64,000 nucleotides of DNA from Actinomycetales bacterium (GTDB lineage: Bacteria > Actinomycetota > Actinomycetes > Actinomycetales > Dermatophilaceae), in NCBI GenBank assembly GCA_016715285.1, contig JADKAO010000006.1:297718-361717 (forward strand), given 5' to 3'. Below are positions 34,638-43,440 of this stretch, piece after piece. Position numbers and translations under genes: made by a program. Positions within the stretch are counted from its first letter, which is position 1; the number at the start of each line of letters is the position of its first letter. The notes beneath the pieces are model-generated. The model was not told the origin of the DNA. It made no database searches and worked only from the letters and a program-made list of their open reading frames with translations.

Positions 34638-37219
34638 GCGGCAGGCTCGGCTTCGTTGTCGGGCGGGGTGGGGTGCGGGGTCGGGGTCGGCGTCGGGGGC
34701 GGCGGGCCATCGGCACCAGAGGGGTCGGCTGCGAAGGCTACGCCATCCGGTATGCCGTGCCACGGCCCGATCGGGTTGCCGATCCACCGCGAGCGTTCGG
34801 GGACGACCTCTCCGCGCATGACAAGGGACGCCGGTCCAACGGTGGCGTGGCGACCAATTTCGGCGGCTGGCAACACAACTCCGTTGGGTCCGAGTGTCGC
34901 GCCGGCCCCAAAGGTGACCCGGTCCATCGACAGAACCCGGTCGTGGAAGAGGTGGGTTTGCACAACGCAGCCGCGGTTGACTGTCGCCCCATCGGCGAGT
35001 GTCACGAGGTCGGCCTCTGGCAACCAGTAGGTGTCGCACCAGACGCCGCGGCCGATTGTGGCGCCATTGGCGCGCAGCCACAGGTTGAGGGCCGGCGTCC
35101 CAATCGTCGCGCGGGCAAACCACGGCGCCGCCATGACCTCGACGAAGGTGTCGGCGAGCTCGTTGCGCCAGACGAACGAACTCCACAGCGGATAGTTCGC
35201 GACCCGGAGCCGCCCGACGAGCAGCCACTTGGCGGCCACCGAGACACCCGCGGCGACCATCCCGACGGCCATGAGGATGAGCCCGCCAAGCAGCGCCGCG
35301 AGCCACCACGAGCGTTCGGCGAGGGCGAGCATCGCGCCAGCGGCGACGGCATACAGGCCGATGCCCATCGTGACCGGAACGAACCGCAGCACCTCTACCA
35401 CCCCGCGCGCCACCCGCAAGCGACGCGGCGGCGCGAAAGTACGCGCGGTGTCTGCCGAGACCGTGGTGCGCCGCAGTTGTTCTGGCGGGCTGCCGAGCCA
35501 CGACGTGCCGGCCTTGCCAGCGCGCCCGGCAGGCGCCGCCGACAGCACCGCGACGAGCGAGCCCTTGCGGATCCGGCGGCCGGGCGCGGTCATGCCCGAG
35601 TTGCCGAGGAAGGCGTGTTTGCCGACCTTGACCCGCTGGGTCCGCAGCCAGCCGCCGCCGAGTTCGTAGCCGCCAAGGAGAGTGTCGTCGGCGAGGAACG
35701 CCCCGTCGTTGACCCACGTCAGCCGGGGAATGAGCAGCACGGTCGAGGCCTCGACGTCGGCGCCAATCCGCGCCCCGAGCGCCCGCAGCCAGGCCGGGGT
35801 GAGCGTGCTCGAGTAGATCGGGAAGAGCCACGTGCGCGCGTCATCGAGCAGTCTGATGGTGGTCCAGGCCGCCCAGGCCGGGCGGCTGTGGACGGCGTGC
35901 CTCCCCTCGCGGACACTCGCGCCGACAAGGCGCGTGAGGGCGAGAACGAGGAGCGCGAGGGTCGCGAACCCGGCAAGGGTCCCGACCGGGAGCCACCTCA
36001 CCACCGCGCCCGCCAGGTCGGACAACGACGAGGTATGCCGTAGCGCACCGCTCGTCGCCAACACACCAACGAGCGCGGCGAGGATGGGGAGCGCGGCGAG
36101 CACGAGGCCGGACACGGCATACGCGACGCGCCACTGCGGTCGGGAGGTGGCGGCCTCCTTGTGCCACGTGCCTGGCTTGCCGCCCGCGCGGTGCGCGGGG
36201 GCGCCCGACCAGAGTTGGCCCGCTGGCACCGTGCCAAAAACGGCTGAGCCAGCGGCGATTTCGGCACCGTCGCCGATGACGCAGTTGGGTGCGAGGGTGC
36301 TGCGGGCGCCGATCCGGGCACCCTTGCCGACGGTGATCGTGCCGAGGTGGAGGGTGGCCCCGTCGATCCAGTGACCGGTGAGGTCGACTTCGGGGTCGAC
36401 GGACGCGCCGCGGCCCAGGCTCAGGTGACCGGTGACCGGTGGGAGAGAGTGAAGTTCGGCGTCCCGACCGATGCTGGCGCCTAAAAGCCTTGCGTACCAG
36501 AGGATCAGACCTGCGCCCGAAATCGAGTGCGTCGCAAGCTCATCCGCAAATCGCTCCGCCAACCACACGCGGAGGTGGACCTTGCCGCCGCGCGGATAGT
36601 CGCCGGGCTCGATGCCCGCGAGGATGACGCGGGCGCCCGCTGCGGCAACAAGCATCCGGCCGGGGGGTGTGAGGAGGAACGCGGCCCCGACGATCGTGAC
36701 CGGGAGGGGCAGGGTCGGGAGCCAGTCGAGGCCGAGCCAAGCGCCCGCGAGGTGGTTGGCGATCGAGAGCCATACGAGCCAGCGCAGGGCGGCGATGCTG
36801 CGGAGCGGGACCTGAGCGATCAGTTGACCGATTTGAGTCTTGCGCGGCACCGGGTGGACGGGATCGTTGCGGTGCGCGTCGTCGGTCGCCGTCGAGTCGA
36901 GGAGGGCGGCGAGGTCGGCCAGTCGCGGGTGGTCGTAGATGTCGGTGACGGTTGTGGACGGGAACCGGGTGCGCAGCCGCGACACGAGCTCGGCCGACGC
37001 GAGACTGCTGCCGCCGAGGTCAAAGAAGTCGTCGTCCACGCTCGTCGGGTCGGCGCCAAGGACCTCGATCCAGAGGTCGCGAACCCACGCCTGGGTGCCG
37101 CCGAGGTCGAGTGCGGGTTCGTCGGTGCCGAGGTCGAGCGGCCACGGGAGGGCGTCGCGGTCGATCTTGCCGGAGGTGCGGGTCGGCAGGGTGTCGACCA
37201 CGGCGAGGCGCGGGACCAT
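34634..37219 (-). CDS. Pls/PosA-type NRPS-like protein, C-terminal part (frame-disrupted)
   Basis: This frame holds the end of an adenylation domain (TRTSGKIDRDALPWPL, with the A10 lysine) and a carrier domain (DDDFFDLGGSSLASAEL, phosphopantetheine serine in GGSS). A large membrane region follows, with two left-handed beta-helix acyltransferase-like repeats (for example GKGARIGARSTLAPNCVIGDGAEI). That is the architecture of Pls/PosA proteins, which polymerise amino acids such as lysine. Homology continues upstream of ATG 37219 in this frame (DPIAALELLRAELPAA), while the rest of the adenylation domain is in another frame. The gene is therefore split between about 37290 and 37365. Confidence 0.82.
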   Translation of the reverse strand: MVPRLAVVDTLPTRTSGKIDRDALPWPLDLGTDEPALDLGGTQAWVRDLWIEVLGADPTSVDDDFFDLGGSSLASAELVSRLRTRFPSTTVTDIYDHPRLADLAALLDSTATDDAHRNDPVHPVPRKTQIGQLIAQVPLRSIAALRWLVWLSIANHLAGAWLGLDWLPTLPLPVTIVGAAFLLTPPGRMLVAAAGARVILAGIEPGDYPRGGKVHLRVWLAERFADELATHSISGAGLILWYARLLGASIGRDAELHSLPPVTGHLSLGRGASVDPEVDLTGHWIDGATLHLGTITVGKGARIGARSTLAPNCVIGDGAEIAAGSAVFGTVPAGQLWSGAPAHRAGGKPGTWHKEAATSRPQWRVAYAVSGLVLAALPILAALVGVLATSGALRHTSSLSDLAGAVVRWLPVGTLAGFATLALLVLALTRLVGASVREGRHAVHSRPAWAAWTTIRLLDDARTWLFPIYSSTLTPAWLRALGARIGADVEASTVLLIPRLTWVNDGAFLADDTLLGGYELGGGWLRTQRVKVGKHAFLGNSGMTAPGRRIRKGSLVAVLSAAPAGRAGKAGTSWLGSPPEQLRRTTVSADTARTFAPPRRLRVARGVVEVLRFVPVTMGIGLYAVAAGAMLALAERSWWLAALLGGLILMAVGMVAAGVSVAAKWLLVGRLRVANYPLWSSFVWRNELADTFVEVMAAPWFARATIGTPALNLWLRANGATIGRGVWCDTYWLPEADLVTLADGATVNRGCVVQTHLFHDRVLSMDRVTFGAGATLGPNGVVLPAAEIGRHATVGPASLVMRGEVVPERSRWIGNPIGPWHGIPDGVAFAADPSGADGPPPPTPTPTPHPTPPDNEAEPAA

Positions 37220-38826
37220 CGCGGCCGGGAGTTCGGCGCGGAGGAGTTCGAGCGCGGCAATGGGGTCGTATGCCGTGCCGCTGGGCTGGATGCGTTGCCG
37301 GACTTGGCGTTGGAACCGGCGTTGGAGTCGGCGTTGGAGCTGGCGCCGGCTGTGCCGTGGGCGGCGTTATTGGCCGGTTCGCCGTCCTCGACGGTGACGT
37401 AGCCGACGAGGATCTTGGTGCCCGCGGTGGTCGCGCGGACGGCCGCCGCGGCTCCGGTGACCCCGGGGAGGCGGAGGAGGGCGCTGTCGATTTCGCCGAG
37501 TTCGATCCGGCGTCCGCCGACTTTGACCTGGTCGTCGGCGCGGCCCAAGAAGAGGAGGCCCTCGGTCTCGAGCCGGACGAGGTCGCCACTCCGATAGGCC
37601 CGCTCCCACCCGATCGTCGGCATCGGCGCGTACTTCTCGGCGTCCTTCTCAGGGTCGAGATATCGCGCTAACCCGACGCCCCCGATGATGAGCTCTCCGC
37701 TGTCACCTTCGGCGACCGGCATACCCTCGCCGTCGACCACCGCGAGATCCCAACCGTCGAGCGGGAGCCCGATGCGCACGGGCCCATGCCCGGTGAGGCG
37801 AGCGCCGCAGGCGACCACGGTGGCTTCGGTAGGGCCGTAGGTGTTCCAGACTTCGCGGGTGGGGGTGGCGAGGCGTTCGGCGAGTTCGGGTGGGCAGGCC
37901 TCGCCGCCCATGATCAGCAGGCGGACGCGGGCGAGAGCGTCGACCGGCCACAGCGCGACGAGGGTCGGGACGGTCGAGACGATGGTGACGTCATTGGCGA
38001 CGAGCCACGGGCCGAGGTCGACGCCGCTGCGGACGAGGGCGCGGGGGGCGGGGACGAGGCATGCGCCGTAACGCCAAGCCAGCCACATCTCCTCGCAGGA
38101 GGCGTCAAAGGCTACCGAGAGGCCAGCCATGACCCGATCGCCCACACCGATTGGATTGTCTTGCAAGAACATTCGTGACTCAGCGTCGACGAAGGCGGCC
38201 GCATTGCGATGGGTGACTGCGACGCCTTTTGGCTTCCCCGTGGAGCCTGACGTGAAGATCACCCAGGCGTCGTCTTCGAGCGTCGGTTCATGGGAGCCGT
38301 GCGGGTGAGCGTGGTCGCTGTCGCTGGATGTCTCAGGGTCGGCGAGATGGTCGGTGCCGTTGGCGCCGTCGGAGCTATCGGAATTGTCGGTGCCCGGGGC
38401 GGTGTCCCCGCTGGGAGTGGTGATGACGAGGTCGTTGACGACGATCGCGGTGACGGCGGCCTCCTCGAAGACCGTCCGCGCGCGCTCGTCGGGGTCGTCG
38501 GCGTCCACGGGGACATAGGCGGCGCCCGCGAGCAGGATGCCCATGATCGCGACGTAGAGGTCGACCGTGCCCGACCGGACGCGGACCCCGACCTTGTCGC
38601 CAACGCGCACGCCGGCGTCGTGCAAGGCCTCGGCGACCGCCGACGCGGCCTCGTCGAACTCGGCATACGTCAGGCTCGTCGCCCCGTTGTCGATCGCCGG
38701 GACGTCGGGGCATTCGGCGACAGTCTCGCGAAAGATGTCGACCAGGGTGCGTGGCCGGGGCGCAAAGCCACTACGCAGGTATGCCGGGTGCAGCGCCTCC
38801 GCTCCGGGCGCGCCACTTGTCGTCAC
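36820..38826 (-). CDS. Pls/PosA-type NRPS-like protein, N-terminal adenylation domain (frame-disrupted)
   Basis: From ATG 38826 the frame encodes an amino-acid adenylation domain. LTYAEFDEAA (A1), VIFTSGSTGKPKGV (A3), NTYGPTEATV (A5), GELIIGGVGLARYL, YRSGDLV (A7) and GRADDQVKVGGRRIELGEID (A8) are visible. Real similarity stops after KILVGYVTVEDGEPANN; the following Asn/Ser/Ala/Gly stretch is encoded by 12-bp TCCAACGCC repeats. The remaining residues to 36820 are an out-of-frame reading of the carrier region. A one-base change in the linker would join it to the C-terminal part. Pseudogene or assembly error are both possible. Confidence 0.8.
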   Translation of the reverse strand: MTTSGAPGAEALHPAYLRSGFAPRPRTLVDIFRETVAECPDVPAIDNGATSLTYAEFDEAASAVAEALHDAGVRVGDKVGVRVRSGTVDLYVAIMGILLAGAAYVPVDADDPDERARTVFEEAAVTAIVVNDLVITTPSGDTAPGTDNSDSSDGANGTDHLADPETSSDSDHAHPHGSHEPTLEDDAWVIFTSGSTGKPKGVAVTHRNAAAFVDAESRMFLQDNPIGVGDRVMAGLSVAFDASCEEMWLAWRYGACLVPAPRALVRSGVDLGPWLVANDVTIVSTVPTLVALWPVDALARVRLLIMGGEACPPELAERLATPTREVWNTYGPTEATVVACGARLTGHGPVRIGLPLDGWDLAVVDGEGMPVAEGDSGELIIGGVGLARYLDPEKDAEKYAPMPTIGWERAYRSGDLVRLETEGLLFLGRADDQVKVGGRRIELGEIDSALLRLPGVTGAAAAVRATTAGTKILVGYVTVEDGEPANNAAHGTAGASSNADSNAGSNAKSGNASSPAARHTTPLPRSNSSAPNSRPRWSRASPWSTPCRPAPPARSTATPSRGRSTSAPTNPHSTSAAPRRGFATSGSRSLAPTRRAWTTTSLTSAAAVSRRPSSCRGCAPGSRPQPSPTSTTTRDWPTSPPSSTRRRPTTRTATIPSTRCRARLKSVN

Positions 38827-38845
38827 CGGGACACCTGGGTGGGTG

Positions 38846-38966
38846 GCATAGCGGAGGCAGGCGGAGACGGCATACCGGAGGATGAGAGAGACGGCATATC
38901 GAAGGTAGGCGGAGACGGCATACCGAAGGCAGAGGGAGACGGCATACCGAACGAGCGACGCATGGC
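38846..38966 (+). repeat. 24-bp minisatellite built on the GGCATACC octamer
   Basis: Five successive units of about 24-25 bases, each GGCATA(C/T/G)CG-GAGG-(N)-GAGAC, lie directly upstream of the pls-like ATG. They differ by a few substitutions (GGCATAGCG, GGCATACCG, GGCATATCG). Three contain a perfect CGGCATAC. No gene is encoded. Confidence 0.85.
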
Positions 38967-38997
38967 GACGATGCTACGACCCCGCCCACTACCCCGG

Positions 38998-39300
38998 TCG
39001 ATACCCACCACCGAGGTGGCACTGCCGGCTCGGTATCGAATCAGCGACGGCCCACCGATTCGATACCCGTCGACCACGTGGGCCTGGGGTTTCGGTATCG
39101 ACTCGAGTGTGGCGCCCGCGGACTCTCGCCTCAATCGATACCCAGGGGCGACGTGGGCTTGGCGTTTGGGTATCGACTCACGGAGCGCTGCCGGATTGGA
39201 TACCTGTCGACGACGTGGGCTTGGCGTTTAGGTATCGACTCACGGAGCGCTGCCGGATTGGATACCTGTCGACGACGTGGGCTTGGCGTTTGGGTATCGA
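38998..39300 (+). repeat. 42-bp inverted-arm element, locus L4 (5 units)
   Basis: Units are 38998-39039, 39060-39101, 39135-39176, 39197-39238 and 39259-39300, all exactly 42 bp. Periods are 62, 75, 62 and 62. The left arm is TCGATACC in three units and TGGATACC in two; the right arm is always GGTATCGA. The last right arm abuts the acr3 stop codon. Interiors of units 3-5 share GACGTGGGCTTGGCGTTT, while units 1 and 2 differ. Confidence 0.95.
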
Positions 39301-39301
39301 A

Positions 39302-40468
39302 TCAGATGGAGGAGCGGGCGGAGGCGGAGGCGGAGGCGGGGGATAACGTCGAGCGGCGGGGGAGGGTCGGGTCGCCGGGGAAGAGGCGCGGCGCGGCATA
39401 CAAGCTGACGTAAACCAACCCGACGAGCACCGGCACCTCGATGAGCGGCCCGACCACCCCGGCGAGGGCCTGCCCCGACGTCACCCCAAACGTGCCGATG
39501 GCCACCGCGATCGCGAGCTCAAAGTTGTTCCCGGCCGCCGTAAACGCGACCGTCGTCGCGCGCGCATAACTGAGCCCCGCGCCACGCCCCGCGAGCAGCG
39601 ACCCGCCGAACATGATCGCGAAGTACGCCACGAGCGGCAGGGCGATCCGGGCGACATCCCACGGCCGCGAGGTGATCGCGTCTCCTTGCAGGGCAAAGAG
39701 CAGGACGATGGTGAAGAGCAACCCATAGAGCGCCCAGGGGCCGAGCCGCGGGAGCAGCGTGCCTTCGTACCACTCGCGCCCGCGTCGCCGCTCGCCCACG
39801 ACCCGCGTCACGAAACCCGCCACGAGCGGGATCCCCAAGAACACGAGCACCGACACCGCGATCGCGCCGACCGAGAATTCGACACTCGTCGTCGACAGCC
39901 CGAGCCACCCGGGCAGCACCTGCAGATAGAACCATCCGAGGGCAGCAAACGCCACGACCTGGAAGACGGAGTTGATCGCGACGAGGACGGCGGCGGCTTC
40001 GCGGTCGCCGCACGCGAGGTCGTTCCAGATGAGCACCATCGCGATGCAGCGCGCGAGCCCCACGATGATCAAGCCCGTGCGGTATGCCGGGAGGTCGGGC
40101 AGGAAGAGCCACGCCAGGGCAAACATGAGCGCCGGTCCGACGACCCAGTTGAGGACCAGGGACAGGCCCATGAGGCGGCGGTCGGCGGTGACCCGGTCGG
40201 TTTCGGCGTAGCGGACTTTGGCGAGGACGGGGTACATCATCACGAGCAGGCCGATGGCGATCGGGAGTGAGACTTCGCCGATCTTGACCGCGCCGAGGGC
40301 CTTGTCGAGTCCGGGGACGAGCCGGCCGAGGAGCAGCCCGAGGACCATGGCCGCGATGATCCAGACAGGGAGGTAGCGGTCGAGCGTGGATAGTCGCGCG
40401 GCGACCGGCTCGGCCGGGTCGGGGCGGTCGGGGTCCGTGCGGTGGTCGGTGCGGTCGCCGGCTAGCAA
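39302..40468 (-). CDS. acr3: Arsenite efflux permease Acr3
   Basis: A protein of about 388 residues with ten membrane helices that exports arsenite. The family signatures are GLARCIAMVLIWNDLACGD (with the conserved cysteine) and FTAAGNNFELAIAVAI. The start is probably TTG 40468, overlapping the arsR stop, with GGGAG seven bases upstream; no ATG or GTG gives the full first helix. It is co-transcribed with arsR and divergent from arsDAC. The C-terminal 20 residues are Ser/Ala/Arg-rich. Confidence 0.92.
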   Translation of the reverse strand: MLAGDRTDHRTDPDRPDPAEPVAARLSTLDRYLPVWIIAAMVLGLLLGRLVPGLDKALGAVKIGEVSLPIAIGLLVMMYPVLAKVRYAETDRVTADRRLMGLSLVLNWVVGPALMFALAWLFLPDLPAYRTGLIIVGLARCIAMVLIWNDLACGDREAAAVLVAINSVFQVVAFAALGWFYLQVLPGWLGLSTTSVEFSVGAIAVSVLVFLGIPLVAGFVTRVVGERRRGREWYEGTLLPRLGPWALYGLLFTIVLLFALQGDAITSRPWDVARIALPLVAYFAIMFGGSLLAGRGAGLSYARATTVAFTAAGNNFELAIAVAIGTFGVTSGQALAGVVGPLIEVPVLVGLVYVSLYAAPRLFPGDPTLPRRSTLSPASASASARSSI

Positions 40469-40848
40469 CAGGTTGCTCCCGGCTGGTCTGGCATCTCGAG
40501 GTAGTGCCGGATCACGCGCAAGGCGTCGGCACGGACCGTCCAGTGCACCCATCGGCCGCGCTTGTCACGTGTCACAAGGCCAGCGTCGTGGAGCCGCTTC
40601 ATGTGGAAGGACAAGGTCGGTTGGCTGATCCCGAGGGCGTCCGGGAGGTGGCAGGCGCATGCGGTCCCGCTGTCGCTGAACGCCAAGTAGTGCAGGAGCC
40701 GAACCCGGGTCGGGTCCGCGAGCGCCTTGAAGACGGTCGCCAGCGTGTCGGCGTCAGGTGCGGGGATGAGGTCCGCCATGCTCCCTGCGCAGCACTCGTC
40801 CGGCACTTGAGCGGCTGCGTGCTCGGCAGTTGCTGTGGGGGTGTTCAC
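40462..40848 (-). CDS. arsR: ArsR-family arsenic-responsive repressor
   Basis: A 128-residue winged-helix repressor, with VFKALADPTRVRLLHYLA and ISQPTLSFHMKRLHDAGLV as the DNA-binding part. I chose GTG 40848 because the resulting N-terminus carries a Cys pair (C19-C20, DECCAG), and C64/C66 follow in GTACACH. A Cys pair near the N-terminus plus a distal cysteine is the arsenite site known for Corynebacterium-type ArsR. The shorter ATG 40779 start would lose it. A GATCC-free C-terminal CC also ends the protein. It likely represses both transcripts from the shared intergenic region. Confidence 0.92.
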   Translation of the reverse strand: MNTPTATAEHAAAQVPDECCAGSMADLIPAPDADTLATVFKALADPTRVRLLHYLAFSDSGTACACHLPDALGISQPTLSFHMKRLHDAGLVTRDKRGRWVHWTVRADALRVIRHYLEMPDQPGATCC

Positions 40849-40866
40849 CTTCCCGATCCTAGGTGA

Positions 40867-40888
40867 CATATTGACAATCGTCCATATG
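40867..40888. promoter_or_regulatory. Putative ArsR operator overlapping a -35 element
   Basis: The inverted repeat CATAT...ATATG encloses TTGACA (40871-40876), a perfect -35 hexamer for the arsD direction; TTGGAT at 40894-40899 could be its -10 with 17 bases spacing. The region between arsR and arsD is AT-rich compared with its surroundings. ArsR binding here would block both directions. Based on sequence pattern only. Confidence 0.5.
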
Positions 40889-40951
40889 TCCCGTTGGATT
40901 GGATATAGAGACACGTCAATGTATGCCGTGTCCGGCACCCAGGAGCCCACC

Positions 40952-41464
40952 ATGTCCGCCACCTCTGTCATTCGTGTCTACGAGCCGGCGTTGTGTTGTG
41001 CGACGGGTGTGTGCGGCCCCGACCTTGACCAGACGCTTGTGCAGTTCACCGCGGACCTGGATTACCTCAAGAGTCAGGGCGTCGACATCGAGCGACACAA
41101 CCTTGCGGTCGACCCGATGGCCTTTGCGTCCGACGAGACGGTGCGGTCGTTCTTGCAGGTCGCAGGCTCAGAAGGTTTGCCGCTCACGCTCGTCAACGGT
41201 GTCACCGTCGCCACTGGCACCTATCTGAGCCGGGCTCGCCTCGCGAACTTGGCCGGTCTTGAGGTCGATTCTGACGCCGCCGCAGAGCCTGACGAGGACT
41301 TGTGCTGCACGCCCGAAGAAGCGGCCGCGACTGGCTGCTGCTCTGACGAACCCATCGACGCCTCGGACGCCAACGCGAGCGGCTGCTGCGGCGGCTCGAC
41401 CAACTGTGGTCACGCGGACCTCGGGTTGACGTCTGTCTCGGCGAGTTCCTCCGGGTGTTGTTGA
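40952..41464 (+). CDS. arsD: ArsD arsenic metallochaperone
   Basis: A 170-residue protein from ATG 40952 (AGGAG upstream). C15-C16 and C21 in EPALCCATGVCGPDLD are the arsenite-binding cysteines of ArsD, which hands arsenite to the ArsA ATPase. Cys pairs in EDLCCTPEE, TGCCSDE, SGCCGGS and a terminal SSGCC form an extended metal-binding tail. Longer open frame upstream crosses the operator and is not used. Its stop region adjoins arsA. Confidence 0.93.
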   Translation: MSATSVIRVYEPALCCATGVCGPDLDQTLVQFTADLDYLKSQGVDIERHNLAVDPMAFASDETVRSFLQVAGSEGLPLTLVNGVTVATGTYLSRARLANLAGLEVDSDAAAEPDEDLCCTPEEAAATGCCSDEPIDASDANASGCCGGSTNCGHADLGLTSVSASSSGCC

Positions 41465-41469
41465 GCGCC

Positions 41470-42201
41470 ATGCCCCCTGACGGCTGGCTCCACTCACTCC
41501 CTCGTTTCGTCTTCTTCACGGGCAAGGGTGGGGTGGGCAAGACCTCGCTCGCGTGCGCAGCGGCGGTTCACCTCGCGGATGCTGGGAAGCGGGTGCTCCT
41601 CGTCAGCACCGACCCGGCCTCCAATGTCGGCCAAGTCTTCGGGCTGACCATCGGTGACGCGATCACGGCGATTCCCGACGTCCCCGGCCTCGAGGCCCTT
41701 GAGATCGATCCAGAACAAGCTGCTGACGCCTATCGCGAGCGGATTATCAGCCCCGTCCGGGGCCTGCTCCCTGAGCGTGAAATCGCCTCGATCACCGAGC
41801 AGTTGAGCGGCTCGTGCACGACCGAAATCGCGTCCTTCAACGAGTTCACTGGTTTCCTCGCCGACGACGCGCTCACTGCGCGCTATGACCACGTCATCTT
41901 CGACACGGCTCCGACCGGCCACACCATCCGCCTGCTCCAACTCCCCGGGGACTGGACGAGCTTCCTCGATGAGGGCAAGGGGGATGCTTCCTGCCTGGGC
42001 CCGATGGCCGGTCTCGATCGCACGCGAGGCATGTATGCCGTTGCACTGCAGCGCCTGTCCGACCCCTCCGTGACCAGGATGGTTCTCGTCGCGCGGGCCC
42101 AGCGGTCGGCTCTCCGCGAGGCGGCTCGCACGGCCACGGACTTGGCTGACCTCGGCATCACCGACCAGTGGCTCGTCGTCAACGGCGTCATGCCCAGCTG
42201 A
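41470..42201 (+). CDS. arsA: ArsA arsenite-pump ATPase, N-terminal half (frame-disrupted)
   Basis: Encodes the first ATPase half of ArsA: FFTGKGGVGKTSLACAAA (deviant Walker A), STDPASNVGQVF, ELEIDPEQAA-like EIDPEQAADAYRERI and FDTAPTGHTIRLLQLPG. It ends QWLVVNGVMPS then TGA. In intact ArsA this point continues into a linker and second ATPase domain, which is found one frame over from about 42285. ATG 41470 is chosen; alternatives are TTG 41461 and GTG 41455. Confidence 0.85.
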   Translation: MPPDGWLHSLPRFVFFTGKGGVGKTSLACAAAVHLADAGKRVLLVSTDPASNVGQVFGLTIGDAITAIPDVPGLEALEIDPEQAADAYRERIISPVRGLLPEREIASITEQLSGSCTTEIASFNEFTGFLADDALTARYDHVIFDTAPTGHTIRLLQLPGDWTSFLDEGKGDASCLGPMAGLDRTRGMYAVALQRLSDPSVTRMVLVARAQRSALREAARTATDLADLGITDQWLVVNGVMPS

Positions 42202-43373
42202 CGCCGCCGGACCCACCGCGGGCCGGTGCCCAGAGGTCCCGGGGTGCGCGGCGGTGCCCAGCAGGTCCGCAGCGGCGCCGGGCGTCACCGACCGACCCGC
42301 TCGTCGCTGCAATCCGCGCTCGCGAGCAGGCCGCTCTCGCAATGCTTCCGGAAGCGCTCTCGCGCCTCCCACTCGCGCAGGTTCCCTTGTGTGCCCACAC
42401 CATGGTCGGAGCTCAAGCGCTGCGGGAGCTCCTCACCCCGTCGAACGCCAAGGCATCGCACGCAGCTGGGCAGCTGCGCGGAGCATCGAACGGTCAGCCA
42501 ACCGGGCACGCGGAGCTTGACCCCACCATTCCCGTTGGCCTTGGAGGGCTCGTCGACGAGCTCGCCGAAGCCGGCGCTGGCCTCGTCATGTGCATGGGCA
42601 AGGGTGGCGTTGGCAAGACGACCGTCGCGGCAGCGCTCGCTGTCGCCCTGGCCGACCGTGGCCTCGACATCCACCTCACGACGACGGACCCAGCCGCCCA
42701 CCTCACCGAAACCCTCGCGGGCGAGGTCCCTCACCTGACGGTGTCGCGGATCGACCCGCACGCTGCGACCACGGCATACCGAGAGCGGGTGATGGCGACA
42801 AAGGGGGCCGCCCTCGACGAGGCGGGGCGAGCGCGGCTCGCGGAGGACCTGGAGTCTCCATGCACCGAGGAAGTCGCTGTCTTCCAACAGTTTTCGCGGC
42901 TGGTGCACGAGTCTCGGCGGCACCTCGTCATCATGGACACAGCTCCGACCGGCCACACGCTGTTGCTCATGGATGCGACCGGCTCGTATCACCGCGACGT
43001 CGTGCGGACGATGGGTGAGGGCGTGTCCTACACGACTCCCCTCATGCGCCTGCAGGACCCTGAGCAGACCCGCGTCGTGATCGTGACGCTGCCCGACACC
43101 ACCCCAGTGCTCGAAGCCGAGGGCCTGGTCGCTGACCTTCGGCGCGCGAGCATCGAGCCGTGGGCGTGGGTGATCAACTCGTCTTTAGCTGCGGCACAAC
43201 CGAGTTCGCCGCTCCTCGCGCAGCGAGCGACGGCTGAGCTGCCCCACATCGAGCGGGTATGCCGTCAGGCCCCCGGCAATCGCGTCGCGATCATCCCGCT
43301 GCTTGCGAAGGACCCAGTCGGAGTGGTCGCCCTGCGGGAGCTCAGCCACTTCGCTATCCCGGTAGCCATCTAA
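42168..43373 (+). CDS. arsA: ArsA arsenite-pump ATPase, C-terminal half (frame-disrupted)
   Basis: Real similarity starts at TDPLVAAIRAREQAALAMLPEAL (about 42285), normally joined to NGVMP of the first half. The second ATPase has MCMGKGGVGKTTVAAALAVAL, TTTDPAAHLTETL, SRIDPHAATTAYRERV and MDTAPTGHTLLLMDATGSYH. The roughly 38 residues before 42285 in this frame are Arg/Pro/Gly-rich and do not look like ArsA. A frame change of one base within 42190-42285 would restore a full-length ArsA of about 630 residues. No convincing independent start codon was found. Confidence 0.8.
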   Translation: MARRQRRHAQLTPPDPPRAGAQRSRGARRCPAGPQRRRASPTDPLVAAIRAREQAALAMLPEALSRLPLAQVPLCAHTMVGAQALRELLTPSNAKASHAAGQLRGASNGQPTGHAELDPTIPVGLGGLVDELAEAGAGLVMCMGKGGVGKTTVAAALAVALADRGLDIHLTTTDPAAHLTETLAGEVPHLTVSRIDPHAATTAYRERVMATKGAALDEAGRARLAEDLESPCTEEVAVFQQFSRLVHESRRHLVIMDTAPTGHTLLLMDATGSYHRDVVRTMGEGVSYTTPLMRLQDPEQTRVVIVTLPDTTPVLEAEGLVADLRRASIEPWAWVINSSLAAAQPSSPLLAQRATAELPHIERVCRQAPGNRVAIIPLLAKDPVGVVALRELSHFAIPVAI

Positions 43374-43440
43374 CCTCAGATTAAAAGCCTTGCGCGCCAA
43401 CAGATCCGAACCCACCCGGCATACCCGAAAGGACCCCAAC

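Noticed and set aside
34638..35831. N-terminal extension of the M1 aminopeptidase
   Set aside because: The upstream 398 codons are an Arg-rich out-of-frame reading of the pls-like gene, and GTG 34637 has a family-like N-terminus coupled to the upstream stop.
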